Shown here piece after piece: positions 10,034-20,723 of a DNA stretch of 26,769 bases. The notes under the pieces were generated by a model that made no database searches, had not been told where the DNA came from, and saw only the letters and a program-made list of their open reading frames with translations. This DNA is from Chara braunii (Eukaryota; Streptophyta; Charophyceae; Charales; Characeae). Position numbers and translations under genes: made by a program. The stretch lies in the NCBI GenBank assembly GCA_003427395.1, contig BFEA01000061.1, positions 441,851-468,619 of the forward strand, in the 5' to 3' direction. Every line of letters begins with the position of its first letter. Position 1 is the stretch's first letter.

Positions 10034-10134
10034 AAAAAAAAAAAAAAAAAACAATAGGAAAGAGAAAACAGGCTGGAATCCAACTCAGGACCTGCTCAGC
10101 AACAGACAAATGTGTGGGTCATTCCATCACAGGG
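10034..10134 (-). repeat. tRNA-derived SINE-like fragment or tRNA pseudogene, copy 1
   Basis: On the minus strand, 10085-10075 reads AGTTGGATTCC, 9 of 11 to the RNA polymerase III B box. Forty-four bases upstream (10129-10119) TGATGGAATGA resembles an A box, with all mismatches being transitions. A T run (A18 on the plus strand, 10034-10051) follows and could be a terminator or a poly(T) tail. A credible tRNA cloverleaf is not obvious. Confidence 0.35.
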
Positions 10135-10244
10135 TCCTATATCCCTAAAGTAAGGGGACAACAATATTTTCACAAGTTTGAGAAAATTTCAGAAAACGCG
10201 GGTCAGATTACGTTCCCCGGTTTCCCGTTGGTAGGTGACCAGGT

Positions 10245-10560
10245 TGCCGACTGGGTCCGAGCTTGAGAGGCATTGTGATGGTGCGAGCGCTGCGTGTGTT
10301 GGGCTGGTGTGCGCACAGGCACAGCGTGAGTACGACTGGCATGTGCTCTATGGTGCGTGCGTACTCGAGCGTGCGCTGGTTTCGTGCGCGATTCGTGAGT
10401 GTGTGGGCGAGCACGATGTGAGTGCTGTCGTGTGCATCATCGATAAGTTGGAGGTTTACATTTGGAAGGCATGCTGAGGTGATATGGTGGTCATATTTGA
10501 GGTACACTCTTGCGCTTCGCGTACGCGGGGGGTCTAGAGGCGCTTGACCACGCCACATCA
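10245..10560. other. CpG- and GTGCG-rich patch, copy 1
   Basis: Close to 30 CG dinucleotides by eye in about 300 bp (GTGCGAGCGCTGCGTG and similar), much denser than its flanks. The 134-residue minus-strand open frame over it (10208-10612) has no recognisable motif and may exist only because CpG-rich DNA lacks stops. Confidence 0.5.
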
Positions 10561-10912
10561 AAGGCTGATGTCGCAGACGGTGTGGCTTGTGAATTTTCTG
10601 CAAGTTCCACATTCAAATGTCGACCGTAGCTGCGTTCTTGCATGTGGCATAAGTGCCTTGGAGGGGTTGGCTATGTCAACGCCTGCGGAGTCGGGTTGAG
10701 TTTGCCCTTGGATAACCAAAGTGTGAGGGTTATCATATGATTGGAGTGCGCGTTGGAAGACCATCAGGGAGTATCATCACAACACTGTCCATCCACTAAG
10801 GAAGTTCTCATCTAGAACACGACTTTCCTTCTTCAACGGGGTGATCACCAGCGGAGCTACTTTTCATCATGGTGTTTTCTTGTCTTCCTGTTTGTCTTGT
10901 CTCTTGCAGGTA

Positions 10913-11033
10913 GTCATCATCTCCATCAGCATCGCCGCTGGGTCGTCATCTTCATCAGCATTGCCTCTGGGTTGTCATCTTCATCAGCATTGCCTCTGGG
11001 TTGTCATTATCTTCGCCATCACCATCATGCTGC
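10913..11033 (+). repeat. 29-bp minisatellite in CAT/ATC-rich DNA, copy 1
   Basis: Units at 10913-10944 (divergent, 32 bp), 10945-10973 and 10974-11002 (identical, 29 bp, GTCATCTTCATCAGCATTGC...) and a degenerate one from 11003. CAT/ATC triplets continue to about 12195. The units abut without spacers, so this is not a CRISPR array. Confidence 0.75.
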
Positions 11034-11504
11034 TTTTATGTGACTGATTGGCATTTATCATCATCATTATTGTCATTATCAGACTGTCATTACCAGTTTG
11101 CAGCGCTGATGCTTAGCATCTTCTTAAAAAAATAGGTTATCATCAGTGCGCTGTGCACCGCCGTCATCAGGGCACTCGTCATTAATAGGGCATTGGTCAA
11201 CTCGAATGATCATCATGACGCATTTCGCCTTCTTCTTCATGTTGTTTTCCATCATTACCATCGAGTTAATGTTTTCTTTTCTCATTGAGCTGCTCGGTCC
11301 TAATTTCCCCTAGGAAATCGCTCACCATCATCATCATTAACATCATCATCATGTCTTCTGCTCATCATCACAAGGGGGTATACCCTGATTTCTTGATGAA
11401 TGGTTTCTTCTTCTTCTTCCTGGTTCGTTATTTTCTGTCTCCCTTAGATGCGCGGCAATGAAGTAATTCCCGGGTAGGTTTTGATGTGGAGAACTCTATT
11501 CTAC

Positions 11505-12130
11505 AGGGACTTTCACAGGGTGCGAGGTGAAGGCCCCATAGCGAGTAAGGGTGAATTTTGTGGGATGCTCGCGTCTGGGGATGGGAGAGATGAACAGTCG
11601 GCATCTGACCCCAACGGAGGCAGATAAGAGCAAAGGTTTGGCTGAGGCATACTTTAGGCGGAACGGATGCCTTGGTGGGAATAGGGGGAGGAAGTAGGTC
11701 TGTCCCGTGCTGGCACCGGTAGGGATAGCTTGTGATCAGAGTTGTCATTCTCGGCAGAGGCAGCAATGGGACAGGGGGAGAGAAGGGGGGGGGAAAGAGG
11801 GGAATTATCCATCTTTTGAGATGGAGGGAGTGGGGGCATCACAAGGTGAGAGGTGAATGCCCTTGAGGGAGTGGGGCCAGATTTAGATGGAGGCTTTCTT
11901 CTAGGACTGGGAGGATGTAGGAGGCCGCTTCATACCCTAGCAGTGGCAGATAAAGGCAAGGGGTCGACAGGAGCATACTTTAGGTGGGGATTGGATGCTT
12001 TTGTGGGATCCAGGGGGGGATGTGGGTCTATCCAAGTTGAGGATGAGGAGTGTTCGTGATCAGGGCAGTCCTTGGTGGAGGCAACAGTACGGCAGCGTGA
12101 GATGGAGGGGGGGGGAGGAGAAATTTTGAC
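11505..12130. repeat. degenerate ~320-bp tandem duplication, copy 1
   Basis: Landmarks recur in the same order about 300-330 bp apart: CACAGGGTGCGAGGTGAAGG (near 11510) and CACAAGGTGAGAGGTGAATG (near 11838); GGCAGATAAGAGCAAAGG (near 11630) and GGCAGATAAAGGCAAGGG (near 11945); GCATACTTTAGG; and GTGATCAG with GGAGGCA or GAGGCA. G-rich on the plus strand, so proline-rich open frames appear on the minus strand. No gene is supported. Confidence 0.5.
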
Positions 12131-12213
12131 GTCAGCTTCATCAACCTCGTCATTGGTCTTCAATATCTCGCTCATAATCATCATCATCATCAGTTCATAA
12201 TTCTACTGAAGTC

Positions 12214-15136
12214 CCTTGAATGAGGCAGTAAGGAAGGTGACTAAAAAACGAATGCAAGTGGCCATTCTATTCTTCGATTTTGAAAAAGCCTACCATCAAG
12301 TGAATTGGGATTTTCTTCAGAACTGCATGGAAAAGATGGGAGTGGGCCCAAATTTCAGAGAATGGGCCAGAGTTCTATATGGCGACGCCAGGGCAAAGTC
12401 CAAATAAACAGGACCATGTCAGACACCTATCCGATATCAAGGTCCGTCCGTCAAGGTGACCCACTAGCGCCACCCATCTTCCTGTTCATCATGGAGGCCA
12501 TCGCTTCCATCCTTCGCAAACACCCTTTTATCGACCCCCTCACCACGCAGAACTACGACCCCCTTTATGACTTCGCTCTGCCAACAACGCTGATGTTCGT
12601 CGATGATCTAACAGTCCTCATTTGTGCCACCAACTCCTCGTTCCAAGCCCTCATCAGAGCCATGGAAGCCATTCGACTAGCATCAGAAATGAAGTTAAAC
12701 TGGTCCAAACCGAAAGTTGGTGGTTCGCGGACAACACCCCTCCCCGACCTCCTAATCTATCCACTCCCATGTCATGGTCCACGGGCGACCAAGCACTTAG
12801 ATACCTGGGAATCATGGTCAACAAGGACGACACATGGCCAGGGATGGGCCAAACCTTAATTGTAAAGGCAATAGCCCGCCTAGCCTCGTGTGAGAGAGCC
12901 CAGACATCCTTGTTTGCAGAGCATTTATTATAAACATGTCAATATTTTCCACACTATGGTACATGGCCTCCATCTGGTCCCCCCCTGACGAAGAAGTCAA
13001 GGCTCTCAAGGCGCTGGTTAGATGTTATTTATGGACGGGAGACCAAAACAAAACTACCTGCGTAAACAAGGTTTCCTGGCAAATTGTCATTACGAAACCG
13101 CAAGGTGGAATGGGGATCATTGACCCTAGACAGGAAACTATCGCCTTGCAGATGAAATGGATAATTAAGATTCTCACCAAACAATTCCTCCCATTGACGA
13201 AATTGGCCTTGGACAGTATAAGGAACCTCACTCCAATTAGCTCCCTGTCCAATATGCAAGGACCCTTCTGGATTATGGCCAAAGAATGGTCAATCAAAAC
13301 AGGGAGGACATGAATGAGAACCCAGCAGCAACCAACCAGTCAACTCAACCCCCCGCCTAACCCATACTGGACGCCAACTCTGAAAGTCTGGCACCGAATG
13401 ATGCCCAACAAACACGGGGCACCAGACAACCAAGAAGAGGTTCTCAGACAACCCCTCTTTTGCAACCCCTGGACCAAAGACAGAGCTGGTCACCCCTTGT
13501 CCCTCTACGTTAGAGATAGGAGATGGCTCACATGGGCGGAGAGAGGAGTGTGGCAGATCAAACACCTATGGGCAGCGGAACGAAAGGACTGGTTGATGGC
13601 CCAGGAACTCCGAACCTCCCTCAGGGGATGCCACGCACTGGAAACCAACTTAGCAGCGATGCATCACAACATCCCTGCCTAGTGGTTAACGCTCCTCAAA
13701 AAAACATTTACTTGGAAAACAAGCGATTGGGGCATACTTATTACGCACACTCCACCTGAGAGGGCCCACCGCTTCGTATCTAGATCAGACTCTTCAAGCT
13801 ACTGATCAAACTTCTTATCCTACCCTATCGCCAACCATAACCTTCAAGAGCTCGTAATCCAGAACGAGACCCCCAGGCCACGCGTCTAGAAACCTTCCTC
13901 CTCAGGAAGGTCCGGGTCTCTCAGAACAGACCATGGGTCATATCGCAGCCAGAACTCAGTATCGAAGCCCTGGAATTCGACCCCAAGGAATGGAGGTGGA
14001 AACAGGGCACCACAGGGAAGTCGAGAACAATTTCTCAATACGAAGTAAAATTCGGATACGACTTCGGACGACAGACTCCAGATCCAAATCCAAGGTTGGT
14101 AATGAAATGGCAGAGCAGCCTGAATCTGGACCCGCCGTCCCAATTCTCCATCTCGTGGGCTAAATACCTTCTTAGTAGAGCAGTTAGAATCCGAAGTACG
14201 CAATGGCTCCTGGCACACTTAGCCCTCCCGGTCAACCAATGGCTTCACAAAAGAAGGAAACACTCGGACCCGAACAGCTCAGAAATTTGCGCGATGTGCA
14301 ACGAAAACACGCCTGAAGATATCCCACACTGCCTACTCTTCTGTCCCAAAGCGACCTGGTACTGGAACAAAGTTCAGAAACTGTGGTTTAACCTCTTCTC
14401 AGCCCCACCCCCCACAACTTCCCCCCTAACCATTCTACTCCTCCCGAACACTCCTGGGCACCTCAAGGGCAGAAAGCTAACTCTCTCAGACTGGATCATA
14501 TGGAAATGACGATGCACACAAACAATTGAGGAAGCAGAGGTGACAAAGGAAGAAATGTGGACTCTCTTGATTCACATGGCGGAGACCGAAATCCGTAGCA
14601 GATGGCGGACGATATCTTCATCAGCGAAACACAGACCAGATAAGCATGCAGCTAAGAGACGAGCATTCCTAAAGGATTGGCTAATAAAGGGCAAGGTGGC
14701 CACCATAACGGACAACAGACTGATATGGAAGAAGTGGTATCAAGGGTAACGGAAAGGCGACAACCGAACTTGGGAGTCCAAGACCGAAGATCAGTACGAC
14801 AGACACAGGAACAAGCAGGTCGATAAACAAGGTGTGAGAAAGCCAAACGTGCACGAACGTCAGCAAAACCTCTCACTTCTCTAGGTTGTTAGGAATATCT
14901 GGCAGGCCTATACAGCAGCCTAAGAGGAACTAGTTGAGAGGGCAAGCTGACAGTCAATCCTCCTACAAGGGAGTAATCAATGCTGGTCAGGGATCCCTCG
15001 GCCTGACGGAAGGAAGCGCGAGTGTGTATTACATGTAAATCCTCTGACTTGCCGGGGGAATAGGAACCGGACTGACGCTCCCCAGAATGGAAAGGAGCCA
15101 GGACCATAAGGACCTGTTTTGTTTCCAAAAAAAAAA
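12214..15136 (+). mobile_element. 5'-truncated LINE of a second family (LINE-B), copy 1
   Basis: Starts within reverse transcriptase, just after the upstream target-site duplication half (12202-12213), and runs to a short A10 at 15127-15136. The first 2,579 bp are indistinguishable from the second copy. From 14793 on, the tail diverges and is more decayed. No downstream duplication of 12202-12213 follows the A10, which is odd for an insertion and fits a chimeric join. A 3' hairpin lies at 15099-15116. Confidence 0.8.
12216..14884 (+). pseudogene. LINE-B ORF2 fragment (reverse transcriptase to zinc domain), copy 1
   Basis: The open frame begins at the conserved block FFDFEKAYHQVNWDF, followed by SVRQGDP, FVDD (catalytic, 12596-12607), the YLGI block, and a long linker ending in a C-X2-C-X9-H-X4-C motif (about 14288-14344; CAMC, H, FCP). 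The endonuclease and the first fingers motifs are absent, removed by 5' truncation. Frameshifts near 12390, 12715-12730, 12905-12925 and 13790-13885 split it. Stops include TGA 13311-13313, TAG 13680-13682, TGA 13803-13805, TGA 14507-14509 and TAA 14747-14749. After the last TAA the frame stays open to TAG 14882-14884. Same domain order as LINE-A, but clearly a different family. Confidence 0.85.
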
Positions 15137-16929
15137 TAATCCAGGAGGCCATACAAACTCAGACAAGAAGGCAGGCCCACAAAATTGTCCACCACCAGGA
15201 GAGGCCCCCAAGAAAACCCAGACGAGGTCAGTTGTGGGTTGCGGCATGGGTTCAGAACCCCGTATTTGACACCTGTGCGAATGTAACGGACCATATGAGC
15301 TGGCAGACAAACTGGAGGCACATAAACAGACCGTGTTGTTTTTCTGTGCATACAACCTGTACAGTTTTGCTTTCTCATCTGAACTGTGCAGTGAGGCACA
15401 ACACATGGAGACACGGCGAATAGGAAAAAAATGCCTGCAATAAGCCTGTAATAAGTACTAATAAGTAGTAATAACCAAGTATGGCAGAGTTCAGCAACAA
15501 CTTAGCAGCTGTACGCAGCGAACATCTACAGAAAATCTGAAAATGTCCAAGAAGGTAAGACCACAGTACAAAGCCGTAGAGTGCAGTTGACTGTGTTGCC
15601 AGACAGACCTAAGAACCAACAAAACAACAAATGTTGAAAATACACAGAAAATGCATCCATGACCGGGACAGAAGAGAAGGACGCCCCGTATTCAAATCCA
15701 GATGATGGAACTTGATGAAAAAAAAAACAAATAAACTGCCTGGATCCGGTCAGCTCAATGATGATATCTCAAGGCCGTTGCCCTTAAAAAAAGAAGAGGA
15801 CGACGCCGGATAAAACCTATGAAGAGTACCACAAAGCACAAAGGAGGAGGCATCTGTTGACAAAGAAGTAGCTCAAAATATGGTCTACCAAGCAGAATGA
15901 AACAAACAAAGGGCAAGGAGCCCAGATCAACCAACATATCCTAGGTGGGCGACAAGAGAAGAGGAGAAACGAGCCAAATCAAAGTGGATGCATCTACTCG
16001 TACGATTCTGGCAATCATCACACTGTATGGAGGTCAACCAGACCACAGACAGAAGAGATGGCACAGCAACTGCAGTAGTGTTGATACCACCATTTAGGCA
16101 GATACCGAGAGAGAATTGGTCAGGCAGAAGGATACTCCTAAATCAGAGACCAACACAGAGGAGGTAGTCCAGTGTTCGATGCGACCGTAGGAAGCCGCTG
16201 TGGAGTCCGAGGTTCTCCCCTCACAGCAAGACCATGCAGAACAGGAGAGCAACCAGCAATGCAACCCTTTCGAAGGGAGGCAAACGAGAATATGAACTGA
16301 CGTGACAACGGAGCGTAAAAACTTTCAGTGCAGTGATTTGATCGGAAACGAGTACAGGTCGCAGGTAAAGGTTAACTTCCTACAACAGAGGTAGCCACAG
16401 CCAGACCGATATGTTACCTCCACCCTCAGCCCAAGAGATGAAGAAAAGAAAGAGCACTTCCTACCGGTAGTAGTGAGGTGGAGGCAAGATAATACTCTTC
16501 AATATTTCAGTTTCAAGCCGGCAAAGAGATTGTCAGAGGCGGCCGTGTGAAATACAAGTCAGAGTGTGGGTAGCAACGGGAATCACGTCCGAGGCTCTTA
16601 AAGATGAGCAAGAAAAAGGCCAGAACGAAAGAGTGAGAGATGCCCTGTTGAAAAATGGCTGATGTTCTACTACAACGAATAGCTGGACACAAGATGGCAT
16701 TGATCCATCCTGCAGATTCACGATCGGTGCAGATTGGGTGAGGAAATAGAGTGGCTTCTGCCAGAACAACTCGCGTGACAGGAAGGACGGGAGGGGCGGA
16801 GCGAGGTGTTCTCACCTCCATCCTCAATGATTAAGATAAGCATAGCCAGCCTATTTTTCCTGAATGGAGGCTTACACGTGAACTAAGTACAGGCACGAGC
16901 CAGGTGCACTGTGCAGGGAGGGATTGTGG
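15137..16929. other. unassigned 1.8 kb between the two block copies
   Basis: No gene, long open frame or known repeat is recognised. Open frames reach only about 105 codons (for example 16513-16827 minus) and lack motifs. The sequence at 15758-15792 (GATATCTCAAGGC...CCCTT then A7) resembles 9997-10051 (GATATATCTCAAG...CCCTAA then A18), hinting at a shared 3' end. It ends directly at an N at 16930, so its linkage to both neighbours should be doubted. Confidence 0.4.
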
Positions 16930-17265
16930 NAAAAAAAAAAAAAAAAAAAAAAAAAAAGGTTGACAATGTTTAAAACAAACTTATGATCTTATGCAATGTC
17001 TGTGCGAGATGCAACACCCACTCTATCTCTAATCAACCGCTGCTGAATGCTCGTGGCTGTGGACATGTTGCTCCCTTCAAGTTGTGTGTAAGGAAGGGTC
17101 AGGGTGCAGCAAAGGTCAAAGCAGATCCCAATGCTTTCCTCGGCCGTTTCCACCCATTGCTGGAGTCATCCCCCCTGTCGGTCCTCCATCCGTGGGGTGT
17201 CGCCAAGGGTGATCAGTGTCATTTCCACACCCCGGACTTCTTTTCTCTAGCCCCTCGCTTCCTCC

Positions 17266-18463
17266 CTACTCCCCGCGCCTTCCCGCCCACCAACCTCTCA
17301 ACCACCGCGCTCCTTGGTTTCCCTCTCCACACTGCTCCTCGTATCCATAAGAAGCAAGGGCAGCGAATCTAGACACCCTTTTCCTATTGGCGTCATTACT
17401 TGGTAGTTGTGGCCATGCAACCCTCTGGAACGACCTTGTGTTGCAGGCTGATAGCTTCAATTGGTCCCCCCACTTGTGTTCCTCCACAAGCTTCTGATCA
17501 TGGCTAAGGTCAGCGGAGGAGGGGAAGATGACGTCTAGGGTGCCACTTTGATTGGTTCAATGCTGCTACTGGCGGCCATCATCGCCCTGGCCTTTCACAT
17601 TTGCTGAATGGGCGAATCAGCCCATTTGAATGTCAGAGGCGGGTTGTTTGTAATCATGAGACTCTACGTCTGCATACGCCAGCTCGTTATTCACATCGTC
17701 GGTATCATCGGCCATGTCATCCTCGAAGATCTGATAGCTGATGGACAAAAGGTTTTCGATGGCTCGTTGCAGTCGCATCAGCGAGTGGAGGCAGGAAAAC
17801 GCTTCGCCACTCGGATGATGCTGGTCCGCAGCGGTGGATCCCTGCGATAGGAGGGCAGTTTCCATCTCTTCCTCCAGCTCCCCCAACAGGTTGACTGACG
17901 TCAGGTTCACGGGGTCACCCGCTTCCACGACTGTTATCTTAATCAATTCCACTGTGCATTTATATTTTGCCGGACCTGCAACCGTCATACAAAGGTTGTC
18001 CATGGCCGCTTGTCTTGTTGATGATGGCGGGTATCCTTAATCCTGGTGTGGTCGGGCAGGAGGGTATCTCAGCAGGTCAGAGCAGTCTTCCCAGATTGCT
18101 CGTCGGCACACGTCATTCTTGATAGCCTGTTCGTCGAGCTCTTACCTCCACGACCTGTTTGGTACTGTTGTTGTCACACATTCTGCCCTGTGCGCCTCCT
18201 CATCAACTCTTGGTTCAGAGTTGTACTTGTTTGTTCTTCACGGTGAGGAGGATGTTGGACACGCTGAACTCACCGCCTCATTTTAGTGTTTGCCATATCC
18301 AGTCTTGATGACAAAGCAACGGTTTAGCCTGAGGTAACCATTTGATCAGCGTGAGGAGGGCCTGGTCGACGTTAAGGTGTCTGGCCCACCTGTCAATGAT
18401 CCGGTCTTGTTGGGGTCTTTTGGGTTGGAGCATCCTATACATGGGTTTGACCAATAGGTTATA
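17266..18463 (-). pseudogene. decayed coding frame of unknown product, copy 2
   Basis: Same sequence as 8758-9955, described there, including every stop (for example TAA 18037-18039). Longest open piece 18036-17617. Because the two copies do not differ, they give no independent evidence of selection. Confidence 0.4.
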
Positions 18464-18541
18464 CTAACTTCCATAATAACCTTGAATTACCTGGGGCCGG
18501 TGGCCTGTGGATATATCTCAAGACTGCCGCCCTAAGCTTTC

Positions 18542-18642
18542 AAAAAAAAAAAAAAAAAACAATAGGAAAGAGAAAACAGGCTGGAATCCAACTCAGGACC
18601 TGCTCAGCAACAGACAAATGTGTGGGTCATTCCATCACAGGG
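18542..18642 (-). repeat. tRNA-derived SINE-like fragment, copy 2
   Basis: Same sequence as 10034-10134. B-box-like at 18583-18593, A-box-like at 18627-18637, A run on the plus strand at 18542-18559. Confidence 0.35.
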
Positions 18643-18752
18643 TCCTATATCCCTAAAGTAAGGGGACAACAATATTTTCACAAGTTTGAGAAAATTTCAG
18701 AAAACGCGGGTCAGATTACGTTCCCCGGTTTCCCGTTGGTAGGTGACCAGGT

Positions 18753-19068
18753 TGCCGACTGGGTCCGAGCTTGAGAGGCATTGTGATGGTGCGAGCGCTG
18801 CGTGTGTTGGGCTGGTGTGCGCACAGGCACAGCGTGAGTACGACTGGCATGTGCTCTATGGTGCGTGCGTACTCGAGCGTGCGCTGGTTTCGTGCGCGAT
18901 TCGTGAGTGTGTGGGCGAGCACGATGTGAGTGCTGTCGTGTGCATCATCGATAAGTTGGAGGTTTACATTTGGAAGGCATGCTGAGGTGATATGGTGGTC
19001 ATATTTGAGGTACACTCTTGCGCTTCGCGTACGCGGGGGGTCTAGAGGCGCTTGACCACGCCACATCA
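18753..19068. other. CpG- and GTGCG-rich patch, copy 2
   Basis: Same sequence as 10245-10560. Confidence 0.5.
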
Positions 19069-19420
19069 AAGGCTGATGTCGCAGACGGTGTGGCTTGTGA
19101 ATTTTCTGCAAGTTCCACATTCAAATGTCGACCGTAGCTGCGTTCTTGCATGTGGCATAAGTGCCTTGGAGGGGTTGGCTATGTCAACGCCTGCGGAGTC
19201 GGGTTGAGTTTGCCCTTGGATAACCAAAGTGTGAGGGTTATCATATGATTGGAGTGCGCGTTGGAAGACCATCAGGGAGTATCATCACAACACTGTCCAT
19301 CCACTAAGGAAGTTCTCATCTAGAACACGACTTTCCTTCTTCAACGGGGTGATCACCAGCGGAGCTACTTTTCATCATGGTGTTTTCTTGTCTTCCTGTT
19401 TGTCTTGTCTCTTGCAGGTA

Positions 19421-19541
19421 GTCATCATCTCCATCAGCATCGCCGCTGGGTCGTCATCTTCATCAGCATTGCCTCTGGGTTGTCATCTTCATCAGCATTG
19501 CCTCTGGGTTGTCATTATCTTCGCCATCACCATCATGCTGC
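19421..19541 (+). repeat. 29-bp minisatellite, copy 2
   Basis: Same sequence as 10913-11033. The two identical 29-bp units are 19453-19481 and 19482-19510. Confidence 0.75.
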
Positions 19542-20012
19542 TTTTATGTGACTGATTGGCATTTATCATCATCATTATTGTCATTATCAGACTGTCATTA
19601 CCAGTTTGCAGCGCTGATGCTTAGCATCTTCTTAAAAAAATAGGTTATCATCAGTGCGCTGTGCACCGCCGTCATCAGGGCACTCGTCATTAATAGGGCA
19701 TTGGTCAACTCGAATGATCATCATGACGCATTTCGCCTTCTTCTTCATGTTGTTTTCCATCATTACCATCGAGTTAATGTTTTCTTTTCTCATTGAGCTG
19801 CTCGGTCCTAATTTCCCCTAGGAAATCGCTCACCATCATCATCATTAACATCATCATCATGTCTTCTGCTCATCATCACAAGGGGGTATACCCTGATTTC
19901 TTGATGAATGGTTTCTTCTTCTTCTTCCTGGTTCGTTATTTTCTGTCTCCCTTAGATGCGCGGCAATGAAGTAATTCCCGGGTAGGTTTTGATGTGGAGA
20001 ACTCTATTCTAC

Positions 20013-20638
20013 AGGGACTTTCACAGGGTGCGAGGTGAAGGCCCCATAGCGAGTAAGGGTGAATTTTGTGGGATGCTCGCGTCTGGGGATGGGAGAGATG
20101 AACAGTCGGCATCTGACCCCAACGGAGGCAGATAAGAGCAAAGGTTTGGCTGAGGCATACTTTAGGCGGAACGGATGCCTTGGTGGGAATAGGGGGAGGA
20201 AGTAGGTCTGTCCCGTGCTGGCACCGGTAGGGATAGCTTGTGATCAGAGTTGTCATTCTCGGCAGAGGCAGCAATGGGACAGGGGGAGAGAAGGGGGGGG
20301 GAAAGAGGGGAATTATCCATCTTTTGAGATGGAGGGAGTGGGGGCATCACAAGGTGAGAGGTGAATGCCCTTGAGGGAGTGGGGCCAGATTTAGATGGAG
20401 GCTTTCTTCTAGGACTGGGAGGATGTAGGAGGCCGCTTCATACCCTAGCAGTGGCAGATAAAGGCAAGGGGTCGACAGGAGCATACTTTAGGTGGGGATT
20501 GGATGCTTTTGTGGGATCCAGGGGGGGATGTGGGTCTATCCAAGTTGAGGATGAGGAGTGTTCGTGATCAGGGCAGTCCTTGGTGGAGGCAACAGTACGG
20601 CAGCGTGAGATGGAGGGGGGGGGAGGAGAAATTTTGAC
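20013..20638. repeat. degenerate ~320-bp tandem duplication, copy 2
   Basis: Same sequence as 11505-12130. Confidence 0.5.
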
Positions 20639-20709
20639 GTCAGCTTCATCAACCTCGTCATTGGTCTTCAATATCTCGCTCATAATCATCATCATCATCA
20701 GTTCATAAT

Positions 20710-20721
20710 TCTACTGAAGTC
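20710..20721 (+). repeat. target-site duplication, 5' half
   Basis: TCTACTGAAGTC directly precedes the first LINE-B base. It matches 23655-23666 (TCTACCGAAGTC) at 11 of 12, the mismatch being a transition. The copy-1 equivalent at 12202-12213 has no partner. Confidence 0.75.
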
Positions 20722-20723
20722 CC

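Larger units (their letters stand above)
8422..14792 (+). repeat. 6,371-bp direct repeat, copy 1
   Basis: Matches 16930-23300 at a constant offset of 8,508 with no difference found, apart from N at 16930 standing for the first A. It starts inside a poly(A) run and ends inside a LINE-B 3' region, where the first mismatch is 14793 (A) against 23301 (T). Past that point the two sequences remain homologous but differ at roughly one position in ten, with small indels. See the findings for the assembly question. Confidence 0.93.

Noticed and set aside
10913-11002. Minisatellite as CRISPR array
   Set aside because: Units abut without spacers and the context is eukaryotic repeat DNA.
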